Counted from the stretch's first letter, positions 1 through 11,173 are shown. The stretch: DNA of 64,000 nt from Petaurus breviceps papuanus (GCA_028583685.1 JAMXIF010000073.1:10287093-10351092), one strand, 5' to 3'. Notes: a model not told the origin generated them from the sequence alone. Program-made: numbers and translations.

Positions 1-13
1 CTCTCTCTCTGTT

Positions 14-50
<37 letters not shown>

Positions 51-133
51 GTGTCTCTGTCTCTGTCTCTGTCTCTCCCTCCCTCTCTCTCTGTGTCTTT
101 CTGTCTCTCTGTCTCTCATATATATATATGTAT
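1..133. repeat. Pyrimidine-rich microsatellite
   Basis: CT, CTGT and CTCTGT units with occasional CCCT run to about 117, followed by a short TA tract. This is a plain simple repeat that starts before the window edge. Confidence 0.95.
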
Positions 134-339
134 TTACATGTACACACATATATTTCATTGCCCCATAGAAAACGCTATGGATGTCATATTTACCTAACTC
201 ATTACTCTAGTGTTTTTAGTCACTAAAAATTATCTTTTGTTTCAATTTCAGAAATCATTTTGTGATTTAATTTAGGTTTCTATGAAACCTACTTTTCTGA
301 GGAAGGCTTAATTTGGATTGAATTGCTTAATAACACTTT

Positions 340-885
340 CTTGGTGATCTCATCAACTCCCTCGAGTTCAATTACCATCTTGATGTTGAGGACTCCCAGG
401 TCTACATATTTAGCCCTCCTCTCTCCCCTGAGCCCCAGTCAGCAACTGTCTGCTTAAAGTCTCCACCTTGATGTCCCACAGGCATTTCAGACTCAACTTG
501 TCCAAAACAGGATTCGTCTCCTTATCTTTCCCCTAAACCTCTTTCTTTACTTCCCTGTCCCTGCCGAGCATGCCATGCTCCTTCCAATCCTATAGGATTC
601 TTGATCTCACAATTATTTTTGACTCTTTATTCTCCCTCACCCTACTTAGCCAATCATTTTCCAGGTCTTGTCCATTTTATTTCATCCTTTGCTTATTACA
701 ATAGCTTCCTTATAGCTTCTCCTTGCTCTCTTTCCATCCTTCAAACAGCTGCTAAATGATATTCTTAAAGTACAGGTCTGATGACATCCCTCCACTGTTC
801 AGGAAACTATTGGCTTTCTATTTCTCCTAAGATCAAATATGAACTTCTTTGCTTGGCATTTAAAAAACCTTCAATGCTGGCTTTA
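340..885 (+). repeat. L2 LINE fragment, 3' region
   Basis: Pyrimidine-rich degraded text reads like the non-coding/late ORF2 end of L2: tccatccttcaaacagctgc, then ctgatgacatccctccactg. The sequence breaks at a MIR-like element and the L2 3' terminus resumes at about 1470, so both parts are probably one L2 copy. It is ancient and non-coding. Confidence 0.7.
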
Positions 886-1056
886 AGTTTTGCACATTGG
901 TACACAATGTTACCTTACTTGAGCCTCACAACAACTCTGAGACATGAGTATTATCATACCCATGTTATAGTTATGGAAACTGAGGCAAACATGAGTTAAG
1001 TGACTTGCCCAGGGTCACACAACCAGTAAACATCTGAGATAGCCTCCTGGCAGGCC
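886..1056 (-). repeat. MIR SINE, first part
   Basis: The MIR landmarks appear in antisense: gaaactgaggcaaacatgag, then gacttgcccagggtcacaca. The element stops at about 1056 and what looks like its tRNA-like remainder is at 1405-1470. Confidence 0.75.
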
Positions 1057-1404
1057 TCAAACCTAATTGGTGAATTAGGGGGTACCCACCCCAAGCATGT
1101 GAAGACTTGCTCTGGAGGAATGTGCAGATGAGAACAATTTGTTTCAACAGCCATGAAGGCAGCTGAAGTAGGTGCTGCAAAGCACTTAGGGCTTGGTCAG
1201 ACATTGAAGCTGCTGAGGTCATCCACTGCATCCGGGGCCATTGCCAGTGGTGACTTTTGTCCTGCCACTTAACTTTGATGATTCTGGAAGAGAGAGTGAG
1301 AGGCTCATGACTTTTCACAACTCTGCCTCACTTAAATCCAATTCACACTCGAGTCAAGACATCAGCTAATGTCATTGGTGCTCCTCAAAAATGAAAGACC
1401 AATG
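1057..1404. repeat. Insertion splitting a MIR, possibly a marsupial MAR1-type SINE
   Basis: This segment separates the two halves of a MIR. Its right part (about 1190-1404: atccggggccattgccag, then gtcattggtgctcctcaaaa) resembles a repeat I recall from marsupial genomes, a MAR1-like SINE. I am unsure of the family and see no clean target duplication. It carries no credible gene. Confidence 0.4.
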
Positions 1405-1470
1405 AGTGTCTGAGGCAGGATTTGAACTTAGGCCTTCCTGATTCCAAGCGCACCTATTAACTTGTCTACA
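1405..1470 (-). repeat. MIR SINE, second part
   Basis: The text tgtctgaggcaggatttgaa followed by ccttcctgattccaa is the MIR tRNA-like region in antisense. It continues the piece at 886-1056. Confidence 0.65.
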
Positions 1471-1600
1471 TTTTATTTCCCCTGATAGAAAGTAAGATTC
1501 TTAAGGGCAGAAACTGTTTAGATGTTTGTTTATTTTGCTTCTTCAGAGTCTAGCACAGTGTGTCTTAGGCACTTAATAAATGCCTTTTGATTGACTGGAT
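1471..1600 (+). repeat. L2 LINE 3' terminus
   Basis: This is the characteristic L2 end: aagggcagaaactgt, then tctagcacagtgtgtctt, then cttaataaatgcc. It probably belongs to the copy at 340-885, with the MIR lying inside it. Confidence 0.75.
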
Positions 1601-1829
1601 AAATATTTGGGTATTTATTATGTATGTTTGGCCCATATTTGTGAATTCATCTGCGTGGGTATATAATAGGGATGATATAATAGGGAACTGGGCGTGCTAC
1701 ACTGGCTCTGGAGGGACAGACTCGTTCTCTAGCTCAGCAGACAATGGGCTCCCCTGGTCACCTATGGTGCAGAGGGAATTTCTTCTCTTATGATGTAGAA
1801 GCTTCTTCCAGGAATGTGAGGACACTGGG

Positions 1830-2050
1830 AAGTTAAGTGACCTCCCCATGCTCCTTATGTCAAAGGCAGAACTTGAATTCAGGTCTTTGTGACTCCAAGT
1901 CAAACCTTATATCTCCTCCACCATGCGGTCTCTTACTTATAATACTCTCAGGAACTATGTGACATTGGACAAAACACATCAAAGCTCCATCCTTAATTTC
2001 CTTACCTGTAAAATAAGGAATGTGGATTGGATGTTCTCTAAACTCCATTC
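1830..2050. repeat. Two MIR fragments in opposite orientation
   Basis: At 1830-1930 the MIR core is antisense (ggaagttaagtgacctcccc, then gaattcaggtctttgtgac). At 1955-2050 a second fragment is sense (tccttacctgtaaaataagg). Positions 1601-1829 hold nothing I recognise. Confidence 0.6.
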
Positions 2051-2072
2051 AGAGAGTTCTCCTTCCCATTTA

Positions 2073-2310
2073 TAGATAGATGATAGATTTATGGATGGAT
2101 GAATGATAGATAAGATGAATAGGTAGGCAGATGGATGGATAACTAAATAGATGATGGATGGATGGTTGACAGCTGGGTGGATGAATAGATAGATGACTAG
2201 ATGATACACGGATAAATAAATAAATGGATGGGTGGATAATGAATGATAGATGAATGGATAGATGAATAGATTAGCAGATAGACAGACAGCTAGATGGATA
2301 GATGGATAGA
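2073..2310. repeat. (GATA/GATG)n tetranucleotide repeat
   Basis: About 240 bp of interspersed GATA, GATG and GAAT units with GACA near the right end. The imperfect units indicate an old, degraded microsatellite. Confidence 0.95.
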
Positions 2311-2640
2311 GTACTTATTAAACATTTACTATGTTCCAGGATTGTGCAAAGAGAAAGGCTTACAAACAAATATAAACAAGACAATCTTTGCCCATGAGTA
2401 GCTTATATTCTATTTTTAGTTTTAGTTTTTGGAGGGGGGAGGGTAGGGCAATTGGGGTTAAGTGACTTGCCCAAGGTCATGCAGCTAGTTTTTGTGTTAA
2501 GTGTCTGAGGCAGGATTTGAATTCAGGTCCTCCTGACTCCAGGACTGGTGCTCGATTCACTGCACCACTTAGCCGCCCAGTAGCTTATATTCTAATAAGG
2601 AAAGAAAACATATAAAGAAATACTAGAAGAGGGACCATGG
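2311..2640 (-). repeat. L2 LINE 3' end, split by a SINE
   Basis: The text ttactatgttccaggattgt, then cccatgagtagcttatattc, is the antisense of the L2 terminus. It is interrupted by the SINE at 2412-2578 and resumes after a duplicated target site. The tract 2641-2865 shows no gene or repeat I recognise. Confidence 0.65.
2412..2578 (-). mobile_element. tRNA-derived SINE, type 1
   Basis: In antisense it has the head ccgccc, the B-box-like text and the tail gacttgcccaaggtcatgca. A perfect 15-bp target duplication, AGTAGCTTATATTCT, lies at 2397-2411 and 2579-2593 and shows insertion into the L2. Confidence 0.92.
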
Positions 2641-3899
2641 TGAGGAGACTGTGGGAAGTAATGAGTATATCTGGTTCCCAACAAGATTAGGCAAAAAACT
2701 CATGTAGGAGGATTGTTGGGGTGAATTCCAAGTTTCTGGGGAAGGGGGAGGTGAGGATAGGAGGGCACAGGAAGTGACACTGTCATATGAAAGAGCTGGC
2801 TTTTATATAGCACTTTATAGCTTAGGAAGCACTTTTTTAAAAAGTTAATTTTTAGTTTTCTTTTTTAAAAATTATTTATTTATTTTTAGTTTTCAACATT
2901 GATTTCCACAAGATTTTGAGTTACAAATTTTTCTCCCTGTCTCTCCCCTACCCTCCCATCCAAAAATAGCGAGCCTACTGAATACCCCTTCCCCAAATCT
3001 GTTCTCTCTTATATCCTCCCCCATCCCCCCCCAAATTTCTAGTAGGGCAAGATGGATTTCTATATTACAGTGCCTGTATATCTTGTTTCCCACTTGCATG
3101 TAACATGCATTAACATTTGTTTTTTGAAACTTTGAGTTCCAGATTCTTTCCCTTCTTCCCTCCTCACCCACCCCCACTGAGAAGACAAGCAATTCAAAAT
3201 AGGTTGTACATATGTAGTTACACAAAACATTTCCATAGTAGTTATATTGTGAAAGACTAACTATATTTCCCTCCATCCTATCCCTCCCCCCATTTGTTCT
3301 ATTTTCTCCTTTAACCCTGTCCCTTTTCAAAAGTGTTTGCTTCTAACTACCCTCTCCCCCAATCTACCCTCCCTTCTATCATCCCCCCTCTTATCCCCTT
3401 CCCCCCTGCTTTCCTGTAGGGTAAAATACCCAATTGGATATGTATGTTATTCCCTCCTTAAGCCAAATCCAGTGAGAGTAAGGTTGACCCATTCCCTTTC
3501 ACCTTCCTGCTCCTCCCCTCCATTGTAACAGTTTTCTCTTGCCCCTTTTATATGAGATAATTTACCCTAACCTATCTCTCCCTTTCTCCTTCTCTCATTA
3601 TATTCCTCTCACCTCTTAATTTTATTTCTTATATATCATCCCTTCATATTCAACCCAACCTGTACCCTTTGTCTATGTATACATGTACACACATATGCAC
3701 ACACTCACATATATATACACATACACCCTCCTATACATACATATGTATGTATACATATATACATATATATATTCACTTCAACTATCTTCATATTGAGAAA
3801 AGTCTCATGAGTTTCGATAGTTGTTTTTCCATGTAGGAATGTAAATAGTTTAACTTTAATAAGTTCCTTATGATTTCTTTTTCCTGTTTACCTTCTTAT

Positions 3900-5140
3900 G
3901 CTTCTCTTGCTTCTTGTAACTGAAAGTCAAAATTTCCTGTTCAGCTCTGTTTTTTTCATCAAGAATGCCTGAAAGCTAGTGGCAGCTAGGTGGTGCAGTG
4001 GATAGAGCACCAGACCTGGAGTCAAGAGGACTTGAGTTCAAATCCAGCCCCAGAAACTTGACACACTTACTAGCCATGTGACTTTGGGCAAGTCACTTAA
4101 CCCCAACTGCCTTCCAAAAAAAAAAAAAAGAACGCCTAAAAGTCTTCTATTTCATTGAATGACCATATTTTCCCCTGAAGCATTATATTCAGTTTTTCTG
4201 GGTAGGCCATTCTTGGTTTTAATCCCAGCTCCTTTGACCTCCAGAATATCATATTACAAGCCCTTTGATCACTTACTATAGAAGGTGCCAGATCTTGTGT
4301 TATCCTGATTGTGTTTCCACAATACTCAAATTGTTCCTTCCTGGCTGCTTGCAATATTTTCTCCTTGACTTGGGAACTATGGAATTTGGCTATGATATTC
4401 CTAGGAGTTTTCTTTTTGGGATCTTTTTCAAGAGGTGATCAATGAATTCTTTCAATTTCTATTTTGCCCTCTGGTTCTAAAATATGAGGACAATTTTCCT
4501 AGAGAATTTCTTGAAGGATGATTTCTAGGTTCTTTCTTTTATCATGGCTTTCAGGTAGTCCAATAATTTTTAAATTATCTCTCCTGGATCTATTTTCCAG
4601 GTCAGTGGTTTTTCCAGTGAGATATTTCACATTGCCTTCTATTTTCTCATTTGTTTGGATCTGTTTTATAGTATCTTGATTTCTCATAAAGTCACTAGCT
4701 GCCATTTGCTCCAATCTAATTTTGAAGGAATTATTCTCTTCAGTGAGCTTTTGAAATTCCTTTTCCATCTGGCAAATTTGGCTTTTTAAGGCATTCTTCT
4801 CCTCACTGGCTTTTTGGACCTCTTTTGCCATTTGAGTTAGTCTACTTTTTAACGTGTTATTTTCTTCAGAATATTTTTGGGTCTCCTTTAGCAGGCTATT
4901 GACTAGCTTTTCATGATTTTCTTGCATCATTCTTATTTCTCTTCCCAGTTTTTTCTCCACTTCTCTTACTTGATTTTCAAAATCCTTCTTGTACTCCATT
5001 GCCTGTGACCAGTTCATATTTCTCATGGAAGCTTTTGATGCAGGAGTTCTGACTTCATTGTCCTCCTCCAGTTCCATGATTTGATCCTTTTTGTCCCCAA
5101 AAAAGGATTATATGTCTGATTGTGCTTCCTCATCTTGCCA
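3900..5140 (-). pseudogene. L1-type ORF1 of HAL1 copy 1 (broken)
   Basis: This encodes an L1 ORF1p-like RNA-binding protein: a charged N-terminus, a long heptad coiled coil (EENNTLKSRLTQMAKEVQ), an RRM-like segment (GNVKYLTGKTTDLENRSRRD, IIGLPESHD) and a C-terminal domain (NTIRITQDLAPS). The longest surviving frame is 192 codons (4499-5077). A second piece at 4136-4354 is in another frame, and the SINE at 3976-4127 disrupts the C-terminus. It was never a host gene. The family identification is confident; any activity is lost. Confidence 0.85.
3976..4127 (+). mobile_element. tRNA-derived SINE, type 1
   Basis: Head ggcagctaggtggtgcagtg, B-box-like gagttcaaatcc, MIR-core-like tail gggcaagtcacttaacccca and an A tail. 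The target duplication aagaa(t/c)gcct(g/a)aaag lies at 3961-3975 and 4128-4142, inside HAL1 ORF1. Confidence 0.93.
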
Positions 5141-5935
5141 ATTACTTGACTTTTGAGATTTTTGCAATGGTGAATTCTGCTTTCAGAATGGAGAGAGCTT
5201 TGTCCCAAATTGCTGGGGTTTTTGCAGCTGCTGGAACTATTAGTTGGAGTTGGGTGCCCTCTCTATAGCCACCACAAGCTCTGGCACACTGGCCACTCAC
5301 CCCAGGACCACCACCCAAGACCGTGGTCCAGATCTAGGCAGGTCAAAACAAGAACAATTATCCTCTGAATGGTTACTTGGCCCCCCTACAATCTGCCACA
5401 TGGAGGCAGCTGCATGGCTGCTGTGCCTTCACTGCTTCTTGCTGGGGAAGGAGAGGCTGGACTGTGCTCCACCCCTCCTAGTTCCAACAGATTTCTACAC
5501 TGATTTCTCACTTTGTCTTTGACATTTATGGGTTGATATTTCTAGAAACTGCTGCAGCTGCTGGTGATCCACTCTCCCCAAGTCTGTTCCAGCCGCTGCT
5601 GGTGGGGGCTGCCCTGGGATTTAAACTTCGGGCTCACGTGGGGCTGGGCTCAGCTTCCAGTGTGCTGTGGTGGACCCTTCCTGCTGGCCTGCTGGGATGC
5701 CTTCAGTGGGAGATTTGTTTCTCTCTGTCCCTTTGTGGGTTCTATAGCTCTAAAGTTTGTTTAGAGTCATATTTTATAGGTATTTGAGGTGGTTATGGGG
5801 GGAGCTCACAGAGTCTTCTTGCTTCTATGCTGCCATCTTGGCTCCATTCCCCTATAATATTGTTCTTGAAGGCATACTTCCATAATGGCATTGATGGGTG
5901 ATGGGACCTGGACCCTGAATTTCCCCATACGTTTC

Positions 5936-6089
5936 TTTTCTTTTTGCTTTTCGGAGGGCAATTGGGATTAAGTGACTTGCCCAAGGTCACACGGCTAGTT
6001 TTTGTGTTAAGTGTCTGAGGTCAGATTTGAACTCAGGTCCTCCTGACTCCAGAGCCAGTGCTCTACTCACTGAGCTACCTAGCCACCCC
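5936..6089 (-). mobile_element. tRNA-derived SINE, type 1
   Basis: Antisense SINE with tail text gacttgcccaaggtcacacg and head ctacctagccacccc. The target duplication tccccatac(g/a)tttc lies at 5922-5935 and 6090-6103. Confidence 0.92.
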
Positions 6090-6103
6090 TCCCCATACAT
6101 TTC

Positions 6104-7103
6104 AGTAGCTTAAATCACTGGTGTCTGCCCCCACCCCCACCCCAGCCCACCTAGATCACTTAACTTGTTTGACTTTTCTTTCACAGTTACTCTGGGTCCA
6201 TCCCAGACTACTTGCCTATACCAACCACTCCTTAATCCCATTTAGATCACCTAATTAGCCTATTTGATAGTCCTAGACTACTTACCACTCTTTAATCCCA
6301 TCCAGATGCTTTCACTGCCCTTTTTGTATATAGGAATCAATCTCACCTCATTAAGTTACAGATTCACCAGGAACCCTACCCACTTCTATTGGCCTACAGT
6401 GAACTGCTCCTTGACTGGAAGATGGTTTGAATGTGTGAATTTATTTCAGGTGGATGCTGCCCTGTACCCAGTACCCTGTACCCAGCACCCCAAATCACAT
6501 CAGCATAGCCTTGCAATCCAGATGATATCAGTGTAACACCTACCAGTGACTCAGCCAGCTGAGTGGCCAGAGACAAGTGACTTAGCCTCTTACTGCCTTG
6601 TTCCACTCCCTAAGACTAAAAATTGCTGAATAGAGATTGATCTGCATTGGTTAAGGAAGTTTCCTCACCTGGAAGCTTCATTAACCTGGAAGGACAGGAA
6701 ACCACAGACTGAATCAAGAATTCACTAATCCACTAATATTAAGGTGTGTCTTGTGGTTTATAATCATGGTTCTCTACATCCCCACACCCCTCCAGAGTTT
6801 CATTATAACAAAGGGAACTCAAACTCTTTGTCAAAAGGAATCTTCAATGCAGTTCAACAAACATTTTCCATTCAGAGCTTAAGCAAAGTCCAAGCACAAC
6901 AAAATTCCTTTCCCAGAGTTTATGAGAAAGAAGTTCCCGCCCCAAGTTCCATTTGCCCCAGTGACTTTTAGATCTTGGCAAGAAGTAACCTGCAAATCTT
7001 TTTTTTTTCCCTCTTTTGTCTTATACACCCATTGTCTGGCTGTTGATTATAAGTATGCAGCCGAACTAACTTGCTGACATTTCCCCTTTGCCTACTTTCC
7101 TCT
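6104..7103. other. No gene or repeat recognised
   Basis: Moderately AC/T-rich text with local internal repetition (gtaccc units near 6465-6490; two variants of actactt...ccttaatccca near 6210 and 6280). No open frame resembles a known protein. It could be a decayed LTR or LINE that I cannot place. Confidence 0.4.
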
Positions 7104-7134
7104 CTCTCAATCTTTTAACTTTCTTTTTCCCCCC

Positions 7135-7447
7135 TTTTATTTATTTATTTTTAGTTTTCAACATTCATTTCCACAAGATTTTGAGTTCCAAATTTTCTCC
7201 CCATCTCTCCCCTACCCCCCACCCCAAGATGGCGAGCATACCGATTATTCCTTCCCCCAGCCTGCCCTCTCTTCTGTCACCCCCACCCCACCCCTTACCC
7301 CCTTTCAAACCTTTACTTTCTTGTAGGGTAAGATGGATTTCTATATCCTGTTGCCTGTATATCTTATTTCCCAGTTGCATGTAGAAACAATTTTTTAACA
7401 TTTTTTTTTAAAACTCTGAGTTCCAGATTCTCTCCTTCTTCCCTCCT
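7135..7447 (-). mobile_element. HAL1-like 3' end, 5'-truncated
   Basis: This matches the terminal ~310 bp of the HAL1 copies (acaagattttgagttcc, then tgtatatcttatttccca). The flanks tctcaatcttttaactttct (about 7104) and tcaaccttttatctttttt (about 7448) form a plausible imperfect target duplication, so it is probably an independent truncated insertion. Confidence 0.8.
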
Positions 7448-7718
7448 CAACCTTTTATCTTTTTTATGCTTGGACACTGATAGTTTAAGAACATTCCTTT
7501 TTCACTTATAAATGTAGACTTTTTTTTCTGAACAAGAGACTGTATGCTTTCTGCCTTGGAATTTCTGCAAGGAGTAAGAAATATTACATAGGACTTCAGG
7601 CATCCACTTGAGCTGTTAAACTCAATCATTTCTTTTAAGTTGTCATCAAATACAGGTAGTGTTTATTAAAGTTCTTAAATATGAATGCTGTGCCCAACAA
7701 GTTAACTACACTGATTCT

Positions 7719-7871
7719 CTTTTTTTAAGCAATCGGGGTTAAGTAACTTGCTCAAGGTTACACGGCCAGTTATTTCTGGGTGGGTGCTAAGTGTCTGAGC
7801 CTGGATTCAATCCCCAGGTCATCCCAACACTGGAGCCGGTGCTCTTACTCGCTGAGCCACCTGGCCGCCCC
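7719..7871 (-). mobile_element. tRNA-derived SINE, type 2
   Basis: This SINE type differs from type 1 by the motif agttatttctggg and by antisense text taacttgctcaaggttacac. The 16-bp target duplication aactacactgattctc is perfect at 7703-7718 and 7872-7887. Confidence 0.94.
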
Positions 7872-7905
7872 AACTACACTGATTCTCAAATGAAGAGGTT
7901 ACCCA

Positions 7906-8458
7906 TAAAGAGGGTTAGGGTTGCTCTGGAGACGCCAAAATACCAGCACTCCGGGTCCTGCCAAATGAATTCGACTCAAGTCTTCTCTCAGCCAAAGAAA
8001 AGTAAAGTTTATTAAAAATTTGCTTGTATTAGACACAGAGTAAGTCTGTGCTAGGTCATTCTATGGTCTCACAAACATGAAGACAGGATGGGGTCTTATA
8101 TACAGAAGGTTGTGAGAGGAATCTAGGGGTGGTCTAGAGGAGGAGTTTGGGGAGGGTCTTCAGGAGGAGTTAATGAGGTCGATGAGAGATTAAGGCCACC
8201 TGGAGACCACAAACAATGGTGGGCTAGTCTAGTTCAAGGTTGGATCAACACTTTGATTGGGAAGTCTAGTAACTGAGGATGGGAAGTCTAGTAACAGAGG
8301 CTTGGGTTCAGCCATAGTGAAAGGCTTATTGCCTCGTGCAAATGCCTCATCAGATGGGATGATTTAATCAAGAGTCCAAGGGAGGTTCCCAGAGCCTATA
8401 CCTCCAGGACTCAAGGAGAGCTCAAAGAGGGGGCTCCCAGAGCCCATACCTCATCACA
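7906..8458 (-). mobile_element. Solitary LTR, family 4, antisense
   Basis: Read on the minus strand it begins TGTGATGAGGTATGGG, has a TATA-like tatataagacccc and an AATAAA-type signal (ttttaataaacttt). It aligns end to end with the inverted copy at 8716-9354. It is retrovirus-type and non-coding, and no internal viral region lies beside it. The outer boundary is approximate and no clean target duplication is visible. Confidence 0.7.
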
Positions 8459-8484
8459 AACACAGGAAGAAACATGGAAAAGTA

Positions 8485-8700
8485 AGAAAATTTAGTGAAT
8501 AAAAACTGATGAGGCTAGGATTCTTGTCCTGGCTCTCAAACCAAATAGTTGTATGACTTTTGATAAACCACAATCTCTCTGTACTTCTTTTTCTGTCAGT
8601 TAGGGGTAAAAATACCTACCCTACTTCACAGAATTGAATCAAATTAGTCTCTTAGAAAATGCCTAGCAAAGCATTATATATGTCATGTTGTCTGGTAAAG
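8485..8700 (+). repeat. MIR fragment between two inverted LTRs
   Basis: The text gtatgacttttgataaacca, then aatacctaccctacttcaca, then aaaatgcctagcaaagc follows MIR order in sense orientation, strongly diverged. Confidence 0.6.
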
Positions 8701-8715
8701 AGTTTGGATGGTTAT

Positions 8716-9354
8716 TGTTGATGGGGTTTCCCAGGCTCTGGGAAACCCCTTGAACTCTGAATCTTCCCACTTGATAAGGCATTTGCCTGAGGCCATAAGC
8801 CTTTAGTTATAGCTAGGCCCAAATCTCTGTTACTCTTAACTTAGCCTAGCCCTCCTTTGTCCAGATACTTCCCACCCTTGATCCTATAAAAATATCTATA
8901 CCCAAATTTGTTACCCTTAAACTAGCCTAGCCCTCCATTGTCTGCCCTCCATCTCCAGGTAGTCTTCAGCTATTTCCCACCCTTAATCTCATTACTGGAG
9001 TCTGATCTTAGTCCCCCCAAGATCGTCCTTAGACTCCTCCTCAAGACCCTCCCCAAACTCTTTCTCTAGACCACCCCTAAATCCTCCCACACTCTTTCTG
9101 TATTTAAGATCCATCTGGCCTCCATGACAGGGCTGAGAATTCAATATGGCAGAGACTCAATCTGTGTCAGATTATTCTGGCCCACTTGTCAATACAAGCT
9201 TCACACATACTTAGTCTCCTTAAGAGTCTACCCATTAAGTGGAATTTTTAATAAACTTTGCTTTACTTTGGCTGAGAGAAGACTTGAGTCGAATTCATTC
9301 ACAGCACCCTATGTATTGGTATTTTGGGGTCTTGAGCACCCCTAAACTTCTACA
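8716..9354 (+). mobile_element. Solitary LTR, family 4, sense
   Basis: Begins TGTTGATGGGG and ends about ctaaacttctaca. It has a TATA-like region (tctttctgtatttaagat) and an AATAAA near the 3' side (tttttaataaactttgc). It is the same family as 7906-8458 but in the opposite direction. No internal retroviral genes adjoin it, so it is probably a recombined solo LTR. The flanking 5-mers do not match. Confidence 0.72.
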
Positions 9355-10417
9355 TTGTCATGTCATCCCACCCTTCTCTGGCTCTCCTCTTTCTATGAGT
9401 ATATATATCTGAAAGGTATAGTTTTGAAACATTGATTCAGATGAGAAAAAAACAAAGACTGAAAGTTTCAAGGGAAGGAATAACAAAATTTAACTTGATA
9501 GCAGATAGATATTCTTAGGCCCTCATGAACATTCCAAGAATGTCAATGAGGCCTTAAAAAAAACCAAAACCCAAATCTGAAGCTCAGCATTAGGTGCTTA
9601 ACAATCTAAAATGAATAATAATGGTGTGAAAATGTTCCTACAAAGACCAAACAAATGAAAATACTTAAGGAAAATGCTAAAAGAGCAAATTGATTAGATA
9701 TATTTGACAAATTATTATGAAGTGTTTTGTTGAGTATTGAAGCTAGGTGAGACAATGGGAAGATATGAAGAAAGACACAGTGCTTACCCTCAAGAATCAT
9801 ATACTAGTCTAAAATAATTCACAAGTATTACATTCTATAAATGCAACTTCTGCTGAAGTCTTGCTCTAGACCTTTATATGACTGGAAATGACCCTGGGTT
9901 CTCAGAAGGGATATGCCAAGAAAACTCAAGCTCTAGAAGGGCTGTTGGAAAGGCTTCACATCTAGGCTCAGAGATGGACCATTTAAACACCAATGTAGAT
10001 AAATTCCAAGAAGTGCATTATCAGAGAGTTGGTTACACTGCTTTTGTTTTGTTTTAGCCAGAGCAAATCATTCCATTCTCTATTACAAATTAGAAGGTGT
10101 CACCTGCACCACTGTAGGACAACCCTCGACACCCCATGCCTATGAAGCAGCTTTAAGCATTAAAGTATAGAAATGCAAAGTTTAGGAGTTGTGATCTTGG
10201 CTGTGGGGACTGTAAGGTGTAAGATACACTGCCCTGGTGTTTGTGATGGAAAACCTTGCTTCTAATTACTCCAGCAGAGATGCCAAAAATCTTTAAAGGA
10301 AGGGAGTGAGGGCCCTCCTTTTTTTACCTTTTGGATTTAGTCATCAAATTTTTCAGCACCACAGTGAATACTAATACTATTTAAGCCAAACATATTATTC
10401 AAGTAGGTGTGGCAAAG
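9355..10417. other. No gene or repeat recognised
   Basis: About 1 kb of AT-leaning unique-looking sequence. Open frames here are short, with no domain or splice evidence. Confidence 0.4.
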
Positions 10418-10692
10418 CAGAACTTCTTAAACTTTTTCCACTCCCGACCCCTTTTCATTTCAGCAGCATTCATTGGTGTTATGCGCACAATGCTCACGTT
10501 TTGTATTCAGAACCAAAGCAGCAGTGAGATTGCCCAATGCAACATGGGCAAGTGCTGCCAGAAACACCTCAGATTCATTACACGTTTGATTTTGAATTAA
10601 TTTTTGGTCATTGCACGTTCAGAAACCTTCTACTGTTGCCAAATTTTTTTCAAACCCATATGGGGTTGCAACCCACAGTTTAAGAAGCACTG
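10418..10692. mobile_element. hAT-type non-autonomous DNA transposon remnant
   Basis: The ends form an inverted repeat: left CAGAACTTCTTAAACT, and right on the reverse strand CAGTGCTTCTTAAACT, with cgacccc near one end and ggggttgcaaccc near the other. The 8-bp flanks tggcaaag and tgctaagg agree at 5 of 8 positions, which fits a decayed hAT duplication. No transposase is encoded. Confidence 0.65.
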
Positions 10693-10970
10693 TGCTAAGG
10701 AATGAGGAAGGAGTCTGATGTTAGAAGGTATTTATTTCGGAAATCAAAACAAATAGAATCTTCTGGAAAAGGTAAATTGCCAAGAAATAATTTAAGAGAA
10801 AAGATCTCTGGAACTTGTATTAAGCCGTCTTTCAAATGATAATCAAATTGAGGTTGATTGCTATATATTATTAAATCTTCATCATTTAAATTGCTCTCAC
10901 CTTTTAAATTATCTATTGCATTTTAACTCACTTTAGCTTTACTAATATATTTATTGGGAAAGGTTCTAGT

Positions 10971-11173
10971 CCAGGGCGAGGGAACCTGTGGCCTTGAGGT
11001 CACATGTGGCCTTCTAGGTCCTTGGGTGCAGCCTTTTGACTGAGTCCAAGTTTTACAGAACAAATTCTTTTATTAAGGAGATTTGTTCTATAAAGTTTGG
11101 GTTTAGTCAAAGGGCCACACCCAAGGACCTAGAAGGCCACATGTGGCTTCAAGCCTGCAGACTCCCCACCCTG
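10971..11173. mobile_element. Palindromic hAT MITE
   Basis: A near-complete 203-bp palindrome. The left arm starts CCAGGGCGAGG and the right arm on the reverse strand starts CCAGGGTGGGG. Both contain cacatgtggccttctaggtc. A perfect 8-bp duplication GTTCTAGT lies at 10963-10970 and 11174-11181, as expected for hAT. It is non-coding. Confidence 0.88.

Larger units (their letters stand above)
2868..5842 (-). mobile_element. HAL1-like half-L1, copy 1, near full length
   Basis: A LINE-1-related element in antisense. Its 5' end is near 5842 (reads ggaatggagccaagatgg on the minus strand). A GC-richer 5' UTR follows, then an ORF1 region at about 5140-3900, then a purine-rich 3' UTR with TG/TA repeats ending near 2868. 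No endonuclease or reverse transcriptase region lies between ORF1 and the 3' UTR. The 3' UTR matches the ends of the copies at 7135, 28425 and 42168, so the missing ORF2 is a family property and not a deletion. No convincing target duplication was found. A type-1 SINE sits inside ORF1. Confidence 0.85.

Noticed and set aside
2073-2310. Possible CRISPR-like or satellite array
   Set aside because: The units are 4 bp, degenerate and without spacers, so this is an ordinary tetranucleotide microsatellite.
2893-3528. 145-codon minus-strand and 63-codon plus-strand frames
   Set aside because: Both sit in the purine-rich HAL1 3' UTR, where biased composition keeps frames open.
3976-4127. tRNA gene-like A and B boxes (here and in other SINEs)
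   Set aside because: Each belongs to a SINE with a MIR-core-like tail, A tract and target duplication. No cloverleaf with a complete acceptor stem was found, so no tRNA genes are called.
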